Assembly (NCBI GenBank): GCA_030037895.1
Contig: JASHPW010000064.1
Location: 1-64,000, forward strand
DNA from: Xanthobacteraceae bacterium
Lineage (GTDB): Bacteria; Pseudomonadota; Alphaproteobacteria; Rhizobiales; Xanthobacteraceae
DNA: 64,000 nucleotides
Direction of reading: 5' to 3'
Positions 1-10,335 of the stretch are shown here, in pieces. Every line of letters begins with the position of its first letter. The first letter of the stretch is position 1. The notes under the pieces are model-generated. The model ran no database searches and was not told the origin of the DNA. It saw only the letters and a program-made list of their open reading frames with translations. The position numbers were made by a program, and so were the translations under genes.

Positions 1-170
1 CGACGGCAAGATCGACGACATTGCCCCGCATCGCGAATTTCTTGAATTCCTCAAGCATCTCCGCCTCCCGGGCTTAATTTATTTGCGTTCCGCTCGATCC
101 GAACCACTCCTCCCGTTCAGGCGGGAGGATGAACAGAATAGCCGACGTCACCGCCATCCGGCAGTCGTCG

Positions 171-1061
171 TCAATTGATCAGGCCGGCGTGCACCATGGC
201 TTCGCGCACCGCCGCGCGCGTCTTGGCGGCGATCGGCACCATCGGCAGCCTGACGGTCTCCTCGCACTTGCCGAGGAGCGACAGCGCATATTTGACCGGC
301 GCCGGGCTCGTTTCGATGAACAGCGCCGCGTGCAGCGGCATCAGTTTGTCGTGGATCTTGAGTGCGCCCGCGTAATCGCCCTTCAGGCACGAGGCCTGAA
401 ACTCCGCGCACAGCCGCGGCGCCACGTTGGCGGTGACCGAGATACAGCCATGGCCGCCCTGCGCCATGAAGCCGAGCGCGGTCGCATCCTCGCCCGAGAG
501 CTGGTTAAAATCGGGACCCATGGCCGCGCGCTGTTGCGACACGCGCGCGACGTTCGCCGTCGCGTCCTTGACGCCGGCGATGTTCTTAAGCTCGGAAAGG
601 CGCTTCATGGTATCGACCGACATGTCGATCACCGAACGCGGCGGGATGTTGTAGATGATGATCGGAATGCCGATCGCGTCGTTGATGGCCTTGAAGTGCT
701 GATAGAGGCCTTCCTGCGTCGGCTTGTTGTAATAAGGAGTAACCACGAGCACGGCGTCGGCGCCGGACTGTTCGGCGTGCTGCGCGAGCGCAATCGCCTC
801 CTTGGTCGAATTGGAGCCGGCCCCGGCGACGACCGGCACGCGGCCGCGCGCCTGATCGATGCAGCACGCGACCACCTCGTTGTGCTCCTGATGCGACAGC
901 GTCGGGCTCTCGCCGGTGGTGCCGACCGGAACAAGCCCGTTGGTGCCTTCGGCGATCTGCCAGTCGACCAGGCTGCGAAAGGCTTTCTCGTCCACGGAAC
1001 CGTTCTTGAACGGCGTAACGAGCGCGGTGAATGAACCTCTGAAGCTCGTCTTGGCGGTCAT
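171..1061 (-). CDS. dapA: 4-hydroxy-tetrahydrodipicolinate synthase
   Basis: 296 aa; [16 protein letters not shown]-terminus, [39 protein letters not shown] and Schiff-base region GVKDATAN typical of DapA. Confidence 0.95.
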   Translation of the reverse strand: MTAKTSFRGSFTALVTPFKNGSVDEKAFRSLVDWQIAEGTNGLVPVGTTGESPTLSHQEHNEVVACCIDQARGRVPVVAGAGSNSTKEAIALAQHAEQSGADAVLVVTPYYNKPTQEGLYQHFKAINDAIGIPIIIYNIPPRSVIDMSVDTMKRLSELKNIAGVKDATANVARVSQQRAAMGPDFNQLSGEDATALGFMAQGGHGCISVTANVAPRLCAEFQASCLKGDYAGALKIHDKLMPLHAALFIETSPAPVKYALSLLGKCEETVRLPMVPIAAKTRAAVREAMVHAGLIN

Positions 1062-1422
1062 GACACGATCCTTGGACGACGGTCGCGGTCGGAGCGGGTT
1101 GCTTGCGCCGTTCCCACGCTGCAGCCATAGATATCGGGTCGCCGCGGGGCTTGAAAGCCCCTTCGCACCACAAGGCCGGCGAGATTCGCGGCCGCCGCAG
1201 ACGCGCCCGCGAATTCGACGTCACGGGCTTCCGATAAATTCACGCCGCTGGTTGGGACTCGGATTTGTAAGTTCCATAATATGGACAATGCCCCGCTTTT
1301 GCCGTCAAATTCATCAATAATCGCGCCGGCTTGCGGGCATTAGCGGTTCGTCAATCTTGCCAGCCGAAGACGGTCTCTAGAGTCGCCGCCGGCGGGCGCC
1401 CGCGGCAGGAAGGACAATTCCG

Positions 1423-3663
1423 GTGAGGGCCATTCGGCTCATTCTCGTATTGGCCGCGGTCGGCTTTCTGGCGGCCGACGCCGCGGCGGCGCCACCATCG
1501 GGGGTGATCCCGTTGCCGCGGCCACGGCACGCGATCAAGGGCGAGCGGACCAGCAAGGCTGCAGCGCATGTTCCGGCGCGCAGGGCTGCGGCGGTGCCGA
1601 TTGTACCGGCAACCGCGCAAGCCGCGAAAACCGCCGCGATTCCGGCCGCGGGCATCCTCGGTTATGCCTCGCCGGAGGCGCCGACGAGTTCGGTTGCGCC
1701 GGGGGCGCTGGGCGCGGCGCCGCCGTCGGCTCGATCTGCCCCGCCTCTGGCGATGACCGCGACCTCGTACACCTCGCCGCTCGATCTCGCCGCGGTCAAA
1801 CAGGCCATCGAACTGGTCCACAAGGGCCGGGCGGACGAAGCGACCAATATCGAGAGCACGATTTCCGATCCGCTCGCCCGCAAGCTGGTCGAATGGGTGA
1901 TCCTGCGCGGCGATGGGGATGTCGATTTCTCGCGCTATGCCGCCTTCCTCGCCGCCAATCCGAGTTGGCCGGGTATGACGGTGCTGCGCCGGCGGGCCGA
2001 AGCCGTGCTCTGGGAAGAACGCGCCGATCCGCGGACGGTGATCGCGTTCTTCGACGGCGTGCCGCCGTATAGCGCCAAGGGACGATTCGCGCTGGCGCGC
2101 GCGCTCCTCGCCGGCGGCGACTATGCCGGCGCGCAGGCGGCCGTGCGCGCGGCCTGGCGCAACGACGGCTTTTCCGCGGACGTCGAGGCCCAGGCCCGCG
2201 CGGCATTTGCCGGCCTCATCACCGCCGCCGACGACAAGGCGCGCATGGACGCGCGCTTCTATGCCGAGGACGACGAGGCCGGCCTGCGCGCGGCCCACCA
2301 TCTCGATGCCGCCGAGCTCGCCATCGCCAGGGCGCGCGCCGCAGTCATCAACAGATCCGCCAATGCCAGGGCGCTGCTCGAAGCGGTGCCGGCGGCGGCG
2401 CGCCGCGATCCCGGCTACATGTTCAGCCGCATCCAGTGGCTGCGCCGCGCCGACAAGGTCGCCGAAGCCGCCCAATGGATGATGGCGGCCCTGCGCGAGC
2501 CGGAGAAACTCGGCGACCTCGATCAATGGTGGCTTGAGCGGCGGCTCATCGCGCGCAAGCTGCTCGACCTCGGCAATTTCAAATTGGCCTACGAGGTTGT
2601 CGACGGCGCCGCCGTGCCGAACAACGAGAACTATCGCGCCGAGCAGCCATTCACCGCCGGCTGGATCGCGCTGCGCTTTCTGCACCAACCGGGAATGGCG
2701 CTCGCCCAATTCGCCCGCATCGCCGAAGGCAATTCCAATCCGATCACGCTCGCGCGCGCCTATTACTGGCAGGGCCGCGCCGCGGAGGCGCTTGGGCGCA
2801 CGCAGGACGCGCGCGCCTATTACCAACAAGCGGCAGCTCACCCGACCGCCTATTACGGCCAACTCGCTCGCGCACGATTGGGCCTCGGCGGCGTCGCTCT
2901 GCGCCGGCTGGGCGAGCCGCCGGCCGAGGACCGCCGGTTGGAAATCGCGCGCGTGTTCGAAATCCTCTACGCCATTGATGACCGCGACCTGGTCGCCGCC
3001 ATGGCGTTCGAGCTCGCCGACAAGACGACGGATTCGGCGGCGCTGGCGACGCTCGCCGAGATTGCGACGCGCCACAACGACGCGCGGACGACGCTGCTCA
3101 TCGGCAAGACCGCGCTGGGCCGCGGTCTGCCGTTCGAGCACTACGCGTTCCCGCTCTTCGGCCTGCCGAACTATCGGCCGATCGGACCCGAGGTCGAACC
3201 CTGCGTGGTCTACTCGATCGCGCGGCAGGAAAGCGCCTTCAACGCGCGCGTCATCTCCAGCGCCAATGCGCTCGGCCTGATGCAGGTCACGCCGGAGGCC
3301 GGCCGCTTCGTCGCCAGAAAATTCAGGGTCGGCTTCGACCAGCGGCGCCTGCTCGATGATCCGGCCTACAACCTCCAGATCGGAACGGCCGAACTCGGCG
3401 ACGACCTCGGCGCCTATGGCGGCTCCTACATCCTGGCCTTCGCCGCCTACAATGCCGGCCGCCGTCGCGTGCAGGAATGGATCGACCAATACGGCGATCC
3501 GCGCAATCCGAAGGTGGACCCGGTCGATTGGATCGAGCGCATTCCGTTCGCCGAGACCCGCAATTACGTGCAGCGCGTGATCGAAAACATGCAGGTCTAT
3601 CGCGCCCGCATAGGCAACGATCCGCGACTGCTGATCGAGGCCGACCTGCGCCGCGGCGGGTAA
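1423..3663 (+). CDS. Soluble lytic murein transglycosylase (SLT domain), GTG start
   Basis: Signal peptide; C-terminal SLT motif YSIARQESAFNARVISSANALGLMQVTPEAG and AFAAYNAGRRRVQEWI; AGGAAGGA upstream of GTG. Confidence 0.92.
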   Translation: MRAIRLILVLAAVGFLAADAAAAPPSGVIPLPRPRHAIKGERTSKAAAHVPARRAAAVPIVPATAQAAKTAAIPAAGILGYASPEAPTSSVAPGALGAAPPSARSAPPLAMTATSYTSPLDLAAVKQAIELVHKGRADEATNIESTISDPLARKLVEWVILRGDGDVDFSRYAAFLAANPSWPGMTVLRRRAEAVLWEERADPRTVIAFFDGVPPYSAKGRFALARALLAGGDYAGAQAAVRAAWRNDGFSADVEAQARAAFAGLITAADDKARMDARFYAEDDEAGLRAAHHLDAAELAIARARAAVINRSANARALLEAVPAAARRDPGYMFSRIQWLRRADKVAEAAQWMMAALREPEKLGDLDQWWLERRLIARKLLDLGNFKLAYEVVDGAAVPNNENYRAEQPFTAGWIALRFLHQPGMALAQFARIAEGNSNPITLARAYYWQGRAAEALGRTQDARAYYQQAAAHPTAYYGQLARARLGLGGVALRRLGEPPAEDRRLEIARVFEILYAIDDRDLVAAMAFELADKTTDSAALATLAEIATRHNDARTTLLIGKTALGRGLPFEHYAFPLFGLPNYRPIGPEVEPCVVYSIARQESAFNARVISSANALGLMQVTPEAGRFVARKFRVGFDQRRLLDDPAYNLQIGTAELGDDLGAYGGSYILAFAAYNAGRRRVQEWIDQYGDPRNPKVDPVDWIERIPFAETRNYVQRVIENMQVYRARIGNDPRLLIEADLRRGG

Positions 3664-3770
3664 TATTTCCCGGCAAGGCATTTTCCGGTTGCCGCCGCAC
3701 GCCCTCCATCGTTATGTTATTTTTGTGACATGCCCCCAGGAAGGGGCGTGGCGGGCGACAAGGGCGGACG

Positions 3771-4727
3771 ATGAACAAGCCATCCCCCCATCTGGTAGCG
3801 GCCATGGGCAGCGGCCCGCTCGATCAGGGCAAGAGCCTGTTCGTAACCACGCATGACGGGCTGCGACTGCATGTGTGCGAATACGGCGCGCGCTCCGCGC
3901 CCGGATTGCCGGTGGTCTGCCTGCCGGGCTTCGCGCGCACGACCGCCGACTTCGACGTGCTGGCGCCGGCGCTCGCGGCCGCAGCGCCGCAGCGGCATGT
4001 CATCGCGGTCGATTCACGCGGGCGCGGGCGTTCCGATTACGATACCGATCACGGCAACTACAACTTCACCATCGAGCTCGCCGACATCGTCAGCGTGTTG
4101 ACCGCGCTCGGCCTCGGCCCGGCGGTATTCGTCGGCAGCTCGCGCGGCGGCACTCTGACCATGCTGCTGGGCGTGGCGCATCCGACCGCCGTTGCCGGCG
4201 TCGTGCTGCACGATGTCGGGCCGGTGACCGAGCCCAAGGGGGTTGCGCGCATCAAGGGTTATGTCAGCAACTTGCCGCATCCGCGCAGCTTTGAAGAGGG
4301 CGCCGACATCCTCCGCCGCCTGATGAGCGCACAGTTTCCCAAGCTGACCGCGGAGCAATGGCTCGGCGCCGCGCGGCGGACGTGGCGTTTCAAGGACGGT
4401 GCGCTCAAGCCCGCCTACGATCATCACGGCATTGCCCGCGCGCTCGTCGGCATCGACGTCGAGCGTCCACTGCCGTGTCTGTGGAACGAATTCGACGCGC
4501 TGGCGGACGTGCCGCTGCTGGTCGTTCGCGGCGCGAATTCCGATATTCTTTCGGCGGCGACGGTGACGGCCATGGGCGCACGGCGCGCAAAAATGGACGT
4601 CATCGAGGTCGCCGACCAGGGACACGCGCCGCTGCTCGAGGGCGACCTCGTGCACCAGATCGTCCAATTCGTGCAGAGCTGCGATGTCGAAAGACGAGCA
4701 AAGCCGGACGTGAATCCGGCCATATAG
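3771..4727 (+). CDS. Alpha/beta-fold hydrolase
   Basis: VVCLPGFARTTADF, DSRGRGRSDYD, nucleophile elbow GSSRGG, C-terminal DQGHAP. Confidence 0.85.
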   Translation: MNKPSPHLVAAMGSGPLDQGKSLFVTTHDGLRLHVCEYGARSAPGLPVVCLPGFARTTADFDVLAPALAAAAPQRHVIAVDSRGRGRSDYDTDHGNYNFTIELADIVSVLTALGLGPAVFVGSSRGGTLTMLLGVAHPTAVAGVVLHDVGPVTEPKGVARIKGYVSNLPHPRSFEEGADILRRLMSAQFPKLTAEQWLGAARRTWRFKDGALKPAYDHHGIARALVGIDVERPLPCLWNEFDALADVPLLVVRGANSDILSAATVTAMGARRAKMDVIEVADQGHAPLLEGDLVHQIVQFVQSCDVERRAKPDVNPAI

Positions 4728-4743
4728 TGCGGTCGAGCTTAGC

Positions 4744-5478
4744 TCACCATCCCGCCTTGTAATTCAGCCGCCCGAGCAGGCTCTGGCTCTTCACCGCGGT
4801 GGAGTACATTTCCGGCGCGCCGCCGGCGCCGATCGCGTTTTGCCCGCCACTGCCATTGCCGAGGTCGCTGTAGAGATATTCAAGGCCCAAAGACCATTTG
4901 GACGAAAATTGATATTCAAGTCCGACACCGGCGATCCAGCCGGTTTGCGGCAATGCGCTTTGCGTGAAACCTCCTATCGGACCGCTTTGGAGCGGCGATC
5001 CAACGTCGGCCGCCGCGAACCCGCCTTTGACATAGGGCAACCATTGGCCGAACGAAAAGCCGACTCGCCCCGTTACGGTGCCGAGCCAATTCATGTTGGG
5101 AGTCCACGCTCCGACCGGGGGAATATCGGGACTCGTGAACCTGCCGTCGAAGTTGGCCGCCGATAACGAGCCTTCGAGACCGAGCACCAAGTTGCCCGAT
5201 TGGAAGTTATATCCAAAGCTTTCGCTTGTCGGCCCGGCCGCTGCGCCCGGCGATGAAAGCGCGCTCGATGTTCCCGGATTCATCCATGAGAGGCCGGAAG
5301 CATCACTCGGGTTGGCTTTGAAATAGAAGCTCGATGACCATTCGGGGCTTTGCTGCGGCTGCGACGGAGTTATCGGAAAAACATTCAAATCGGTCGCCGC
5401 AGCGACTTGCACCATGCAAGCGCTGGCGCCGACAATGAAGAAAAGCCTGCAAGCTCTGCCGAGCAGCAGCATCAACAT
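4744..5478 (-). CDS. Outer-membrane beta-barrel protein (Omp25/porin-like)
   Basis: Signal peptide, GYNFQSGNLVLGLEGSLS, GRVGFSFGQWLPYVKGG, GLEYQFSSKWSLGLEYLYSDLG repeats; C-terminal aromatic residue. Confidence 0.85.
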   Translation of the reverse strand: MLMLLLGRACRLFFIVGASACMVQVAAATDLNVFPITPSQPQQSPEWSSSFYFKANPSDASGLSWMNPGTSSALSSPGAAAGPTSESFGYNFQSGNLVLGLEGSLSAANFDGRFTSPDIPPVGAWTPNMNWLGTVTGRVGFSFGQWLPYVKGGFAAADVGSPLQSGPIGGFTQSALPQTGWIAGVGLEYQFSSKWSLGLEYLYSDLGNGSGGQNAIGAGGAPEMYSTAVKSQSLLGRLNYKAGW

Positions 5479-5732
5479 CTCACCCCGCTCGCGTTACCTC
5501 GGTCGCTGACAAGCCTATCACGCGCTCATAAGCCTCAGGCTCAACGGCACGCTTGAGAATCGACCTGCCTCAGCCTTTTTCATCATATACCGTCTGGCAT
5601 CCTGGGTCGATGCCACAGTCAAACCGCTTGTGCCAAATAAGCAACTGTTTTCATTACTGTTTTTCATTTGCCGATACTTTCGCGGCAAGTGTTGCAAATA
5701 TGGCTCACAACGATTCGGCACGGCGACTCAAT

Positions 5733-5769
5733 CAATAATAAAGACGCCGCCGGCTCTCAGCCGACGGCG
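5733..5769 (-). terminator. Intrinsic terminator downstream of the porin gene
   Basis: On the minus strand GCCGTCGGC-tgaga-GCCGGCGGC stem (one G.U) followed by TCTTTATTATT. Confidence 0.7.
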
Positions 5770-5805
5770 CCGCAATCCTTTTGCATCATATTCCGCAATG
5801 GTGCC

Positions 5806-7515
5806 TTACGGGAAGGGATAGTAGCGGATCGACGTGAAGAAGATGTTGTTGTTGGGGTTCAGACCCGCGTTGGGAGTGCCGGCGCCGGTCGGAACGCCCG
5901 GGAAAGCTTCCAGCCTCACGTACTCATACTGCATGCCGAAGACGAACCGTCCCACCGGCCCCTTGTAGATGTTCTGCCAGAAGCCGATCGTGAGCTCCTG
6001 CGTGCGCTTGACGTTGGCCGTGCACGTCAAACCGCTGATCGGCGAATTGAACGAGGCCGTGCCAATTCCGCCGGGGTTGTTGGCGTATGCTGCGTTTTCC
6101 TCGAGGCAGCCGTTGTTGACAGCGAGCGGGTTGCCGTAGCCGTCGCTGCCCGCGCCGAAGTATTTCGCGTCCACCTGCTCCTGGCCGGCGTAAGCATAGA
6201 CGTCGATGCCGTCCCAGGGATGAGCGACCGCGCCGAGCAGGACTCCGAGGTAAGGCAACGGCTGCAGTGATCCGTTCGGCCCGTAAGTCACGTCGGCCAA
6301 TTGGCTCGACCCATAGCGGCCGCCACCGTCGCCATACATCACGGAGCCCTGGAGATCGAGGTATTTGGGCACGGCAGGGAGCAGAGCGGAACCACCGACG
6401 TCCCAGCCGAATGCCGTCTTCGTCGACCAGGAGGCCGGAGTTGTGGCGCTGACATAGGGCGACACTTGGTCGGCGAGCGCACGCTGCAGACCGAACACTT
6501 CATAATGTCCCCAGCCTGGATCGAGGGCAACTTTCTCGATCACGTCAGGCGCGACATCGTTGGAGCAATATGTTGCGCTGTCGAGCAGTCCAGAATTGTT
6601 GCAGTTGTTGGCCGCGTTGACCACATAGGGATAGGCAGCTCCCGCGGCTGGCAACGTGCCGCCGATGGCGGCCTGCGGCGCCTCAACCGAGACTCCGAAC
6701 CAGGCCACCTTATTCCAGTCTTCAACGAAGCGGAGCTGTTCCTGCCGTGCCCAGTTGAAGCCCACGACGTACTGGGCGTCGATCGTTAATGGTATATTTT
6801 CATACTGCGGCAGCATCCCCACCCGGTTCTGGGTCAACAGGCTCCAAGCCTGACCGGCGACCACATGGAAGTGGTAGTTGTCGTTGTCGTACTCCAGAAA
6901 GGCTTGGCGGATGCGCAAATTGTAGCTGTTGCTCTCGCGCGAATTCGCGGTCACGCCGGCGCCGAGGAAGTCCGATTCGTAATAGGCTTTCAGGTGCTGG
7001 GTCGGATCGATGTCTCCGGTCATCTTGATCGCGATGCGGCTCTGCTGGGCAGAGGCCCGCCACTCGTTCCCGTAGTAAAGAGGCGTGTTCGGGAACGGCA
7101 GCGAACTGAAAGCCGGATCGCTGGCGCCGGAGGAGACTTCGTTGCGCTGGCGCCATACGGTCGCGGCTTCGATGAAGCTCCCGGCGAACGAGATCTGGAT
7201 TCCGGTAGGCAGCCAAGACGGTCCCTTGGTCAGCAAGGGCGTCGATCCGGACGGCGCGGCGTTGAAGACGCCCGACGGAACGTTTTGCAGCGCCTGTTGC
7301 GCGGTTTGGGCGGACTGTTGGGCGGCCCTGGCCTGCTGCCTGGTCTGCGCTATCTGGTCCTGCAACGCTTGCAGCTGTTGCTGCAAGGCGTTGATCTCAT
7401 TCTGCAACTGCTGGGTCTGCGCGTCGTCGGCGAAAACCGGAGCGGCTGTGAGAAAAGACGCCCCCAAAGTTGTACCCGCGAGCAGAACAGCCACTCTTCG
7501 TTTGACCCCCATCAC
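5806..7515 (-). CDS. Outer-membrane porin-like protein with N-terminal coiled coil
   Basis: Signal peptide, then QLQNEINALQQQLQALQDQIAQTRQQARAAQQSAQTAQQAL heptads, then beta-rich barrel sequence (AIKMTGDIDPTQHLKAYYESDFLGAG). Confidence 0.85.
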   Translation of the reverse strand: MMGVKRRVAVLLAGTTLGASFLTAAPVFADDAQTQQLQNEINALQQQLQALQDQIAQTRQQARAAQQSAQTAQQALQNVPSGVFNAAPSGSTPLLTKGPSWLPTGIQISFAGSFIEAATVWRQRNEVSSGASDPAFSSLPFPNTPLYYGNEWRASAQQSRIAIKMTGDIDPTQHLKAYYESDFLGAGVTANSRESNSYNLRIRQAFLEYDNDNYHFHVVAGQAWSLLTQNRVGMLPQYENIPLTIDAQYVVGFNWARQEQLRFVEDWNKVAWFGVSVEAPQAAIGGTLPAAGAAYPYVVNAANNCNNSGLLDSATYCSNDVAPDVIEKVALDPGWGHYEVFGLQRALADQVSPYVSATTPASWSTKTAFGWDVGGSALLPAVPKYLDLQGSVMYGDGGGRYGSSQLADVTYGPNGSLQPLPYLGVLLGAVAHPWDGIDVYAYAGQEQVDAKYFGAGSDGYGNPLAVNNGCLEENAAYANNPGGIGTASFNSPISGLTCTANVKRTQELTIGFWQNIYKGPVGRFVFGMQYEYVRLEAFPGVPTGAGTPNAGLNPNNNIFFTSIRYYPFP

Positions 7516-7961
7516 CCCCTCCGTTTTGTGAGTTTGAAACTAACGAGGACGAGTCATCGTCCTTTTCGTAGGTTTCGGTCATGACAGTGGGATGACAATC
7601 AGCGCTAATGCCGCGATCGGGTCGGCGAATTGCGCGAGTTTCGGCGCATCAGTGATAAAAAGATCACAACGCTCGGTGATATCGTCGCGACGGCATTCGG
7701 ATGCAAATTCGTGCCGTCACCAATCACTTTGCTCCGCAAAGGTGCGAAAAACGGCCAATACGTCTTTGATGGAGATAAAGGAATATGAATCTGGAAAATG
7801 ACTGAAGCGGAGTCCGATCAGGTTGCCCCTCATCGTAAACTCTAACACATAACGGCTTACAGCCTGCCACCTTCAAACCGTGCTTGCCGCAGCGAAGCGG
7901 TGAAACCTCAACGACCCTGTCCCCCCGACAGCGAAGATCCTGGGCCACGAAGCCTGGTCGC

Positions 7962-8285
7962 TCACTGGACGTCGCGATATTCGTTCGTGCAGGTACTCGT
8001 CGGCATATTGCAAGCTTCGCCGAGAATCCCGCGTCCAGGTACGAACACGTAGCCGGGCTCGACGATGGCGCCGGGCGGGAGGGCATAGGCATAGCCATAG
8101 GCCGGCTCGGACCTGTAGTGCGCAAAATGATTTCGATGATGCCAGGAGTGCGCGTGGTGAATGCGGTGCGTGATGCCGGCATGCCTGTCTCGGCTTGCCG
8201 CGGCGGCAACGCCGGTTCCAAGCGAAGCGATCACGAGACCTGCGGTAAGTATCGAGCAAACCTTGGGCGATATTTTGGGCGACAT
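7962..8285 (-). CDS. Small exported His-rich hypothetical protein (107 aa)
   Basis: Internal ATG of the 7962..8864 ORF gives MSPKISPKVCSILTAGLVIASLGTGVAAAASRDRHAGITHRIHHAHSWHHRNHFAHY...; signal peptide and plausible RBS (GGGAGAGTGGCC). Confidence 0.65.
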   Translation of the reverse strand: MSPKISPKVCSILTAGLVIASLGTGVAAAASRDRHAGITHRIHHAHSWHHRNHFAHYRSEPAYGYAYALPPGAIVEPGYVFVPGRGILGEACNMPTSTCTNEYRDVQ

Positions 8286-8389
8286 GGCCACTCTCCCTTG
8301 TTGTTTGTCTGACAAGTGGCGTTGCACCAAGGTTGCAACAGCGGATCCGTTCCAGTGTCCGAAATTAAATTTCCGCAACGTTGCGGGTC

Positions 8390-9973
8390 TCAAGGTGCGG
8401 CGTTGGGCGCCAACAGCCGCTTGAACGCGGCCGCGACGGCGGGAAGCGGGCGCGGGATCGGCGGGAAGAATTGATAATTCTCCCAGCCGCCGCCGAGCGA
8501 CTTGTAGAGCGTCACGAATTGCGCCGCGGCGCCTTGCTGCGCGGACACGTATTGTTCCTCGATTTGGTATTCCTGCCGCTGCGCGTCGATCACATTGAGA
8601 GAATCCGTCAATCCGCGATCGAACCGCGCCTGCGCGAGCGTTACGGCGCGCCGTGCCGCCGCCAAGGCATCGCTCAAGTGACGCAAGCGATCCTGCTCGG
8701 CGGCGTAGGCGGCAACAGCGGTATCGACCTCGCGCACCGCGTTGAGCACCGTTTGCTTGTAGTTGAACAACAGCTCGCGGGTGCGGAAATCGGCCTTTTC
8801 GACCACGGCGTCGAGGCGGCCGAAATCCAGGAGCGGCGCGGCGATTGCCGGCCCGACCGACCATATCGGATTGATGGGAATGCCACCAATCCCCTGCTCA
8901 TTTCCAACCCCGGCGGTCACCACCACCTGGGGAAACAGGTCCGCGGTTGCGACGCCGATCAGGGCGGTGGCGCTCGCCAACTGGCGCTCGGCTTCGGCAA
9001 TGTCGGGCCGGCGGCGCAAGAGATCGATGGGCAACCCGGCGCGGATGCGCGCCGGCATGGCCGGAAGCACCCCGGGCTTCGTCAGCTCCTTGCCCAGGTT
9101 TTCCGGGAACTCGCCGATCAAAACCGCAATCACATAGCGGGCCGCATCGACCTGGGCGATCAACGGCGCGACTTGCGACTGCAATTGCGCCAATTCGCGT
9201 TGCGCCAGAGTGACATCCAACTCGTTGGTGATGCCGCGATTGAAGCGCTCCTGGACGAAATCGAGGTAGTGCTGCGCGACTTGAATGCTCTGGCGCAGGA
9301 CCGCGAGCCGCATCTGCAGCGCACGCAAATCGAGGTAGGCCTGGGTCACGTCGGCGACGAGCGAAATCAGCGTCGCGTTGCGGGCGGCGATGGCCGCTTC
9401 GACGTCGTATTGCGCCGCCTCGATCGCGCGCCGGAATTTGCCGAACACGTCGATCTCCCATCCGGCATCGAAGCCGACGACGTTGGCGACCTGCGACACG
9501 CCCGCGCCGTTCTCGGCGGAGACGAGGGTTTGCGAGACCCGGCCGCGGGCGAGATCGCTTCCCGTTCCCCACCCGCCGCCGGCGTCCGCCTCGGCGCTGG
9601 GGAGCGCCGCGCCGATGACCACGGCCTCTTGCGCGCGCGCCTCCTGCAGTCGGTCCAAGGCAATCTCCAGAGTGGGGCTCGCCACGATGGCGCGGTCGAT
9701 CAGCGAATCGAGCTCACGGTCGTGGAGCGCGCGCCACCATCTGGCGGTATCGACGGCACGCCCGGCATGTTCGGCGTTTGCCGAGGCCGCCGTCGCGAAA
9801 TGTTGCGGCAGCGGCGTTGCTGGCGGGACGTAGTCGGGGCCGACGGCACAGGCCGCCAAGCCGCCGCACGCGGCGACGCCGAGCACGAGCGCGGATATGC
9901 ACGTCAACCCCCCGCTTGGGCGGTCATTATTCCTGCGCGGAAGCTTGACTGGCGCCGGCACGAACGCGCGCAT
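8390..9973 (-). CDS. RND efflux outer-membrane factor lipoprotein (NodT/TolC family)
   Basis: Lipobox LAACAVGPDYVPP, RRPDIAEAERQLASATALIGVATADLFP, LNVIDAQRQEYQIEEQYVSAQ. Confidence 0.92.
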   Translation of the reverse strand: MRAFVPAPVKLPRRNNDRPSGGLTCISALVLGVAACGGLAACAVGPDYVPPATPLPQHFATAASANAEHAGRAVDTARWWRALHDRELDSLIDRAIVASPTLEIALDRLQEARAQEAVVIGAALPSAEADAGGGWGTGSDLARGRVSQTLVSAENGAGVSQVANVVGFDAGWEIDVFGKFRRAIEAAQYDVEAAIAARNATLISLVADVTQAYLDLRALQMRLAVLRQSIQVAQHYLDFVQERFNRGITNELDVTLAQRELAQLQSQVAPLIAQVDAARYVIAVLIGEFPENLGKELTKPGVLPAMPARIRAGLPIDLLRRRPDIAEAERQLASATALIGVATADLFPQVVVTAGVGNEQGIGGIPINPIWSVGPAIAAPLLDFGRLDAVVEKADFRTRELLFNYKQTVLNAVREVDTAVAAYAAEQDRLRHLSDALAAARRAVTLAQARFDRGLTDSLNVIDAQRQEYQIEEQYVSAQQGAAAQFVTLYKSLGGGWENYQFFPPIPRPLPAVAAAFKRLLAPNAAP

Positions 9974-10213
9974 TCCACTACCGGAAGCGATGACGACTGG
10001 GCTTTAGTGATCTCTTCGATCATCTGCGGCGCCGACGCGGCACGCAATGATTTCGCCTGCAGATGACGTCCCCCGGATCGAGAATGGGCGTTTTCCCGAG
10101 TGGACGCAAGCCGCTTCCGCCCGCATGTCCCGACGGAAGCGGAGGACGTGGCGGATCGGCAACAGCGCGATCCGCTTATACTTTTCCCTGTACGCGACGA
10201 ACGCGCGCGGCAA

Positions 10214-10260
10214 CGCTGGAGCGCAATCCGATCACATTAGTGTCGGATCGCGCTCCAGCG
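10214..10260. repeat. Long imperfect inverted repeat (hairpin)
   Basis: CGCTGGAGCGC-aATCCGA ... TCGGATc-GCGCTCCAGCG, about 17-bp arms read directly. Confidence 0.85.
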
Positions 10261-10262
10261 TC

Positions 10263-10335
10263 CGGGCGGAGCATGATCTTTTCGGGAAACCGGTCCCCAC
10301 CCGGAACAAGTCCGGGGCGGGCCCGGGTCATGCGC
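10263..10335. repeat. Dispersed-repeat-like element (GAGCATGATCTTTTCGGGAAACCGGTCCCCACCC... family)
   Basis: Sequence GGAGCATGATCTTTTCGGGAAACCGGTCCCCACCCGGAACAAGTCCGGGGCGGGCCCGGGTCATGCGC resembles the abundant GAGCATGAT...ATCATGCTC palindromic repeats of rhizobial genomes (recognised from memory). Confidence 0.6.

Noticed and set aside
1351-3681. 776-aa minus-strand ORF antisense to the lytic transglycosylase
   Set aside because: Mirror ORF caused by high GC; low-complexity Arg/Gly/Ala-rich translation with no recognisable family, while the + strand encodes a clear SLT protein.
3729-3750. CATGCCCC-caggaa-GGGGCGTG stem-loop upstream of the alpha/beta hydrolase
   Set aside because: Real 8-bp stem (one G.U) but short and GC-rich, without a T-run or known motif; not enough to call a regulatory element.
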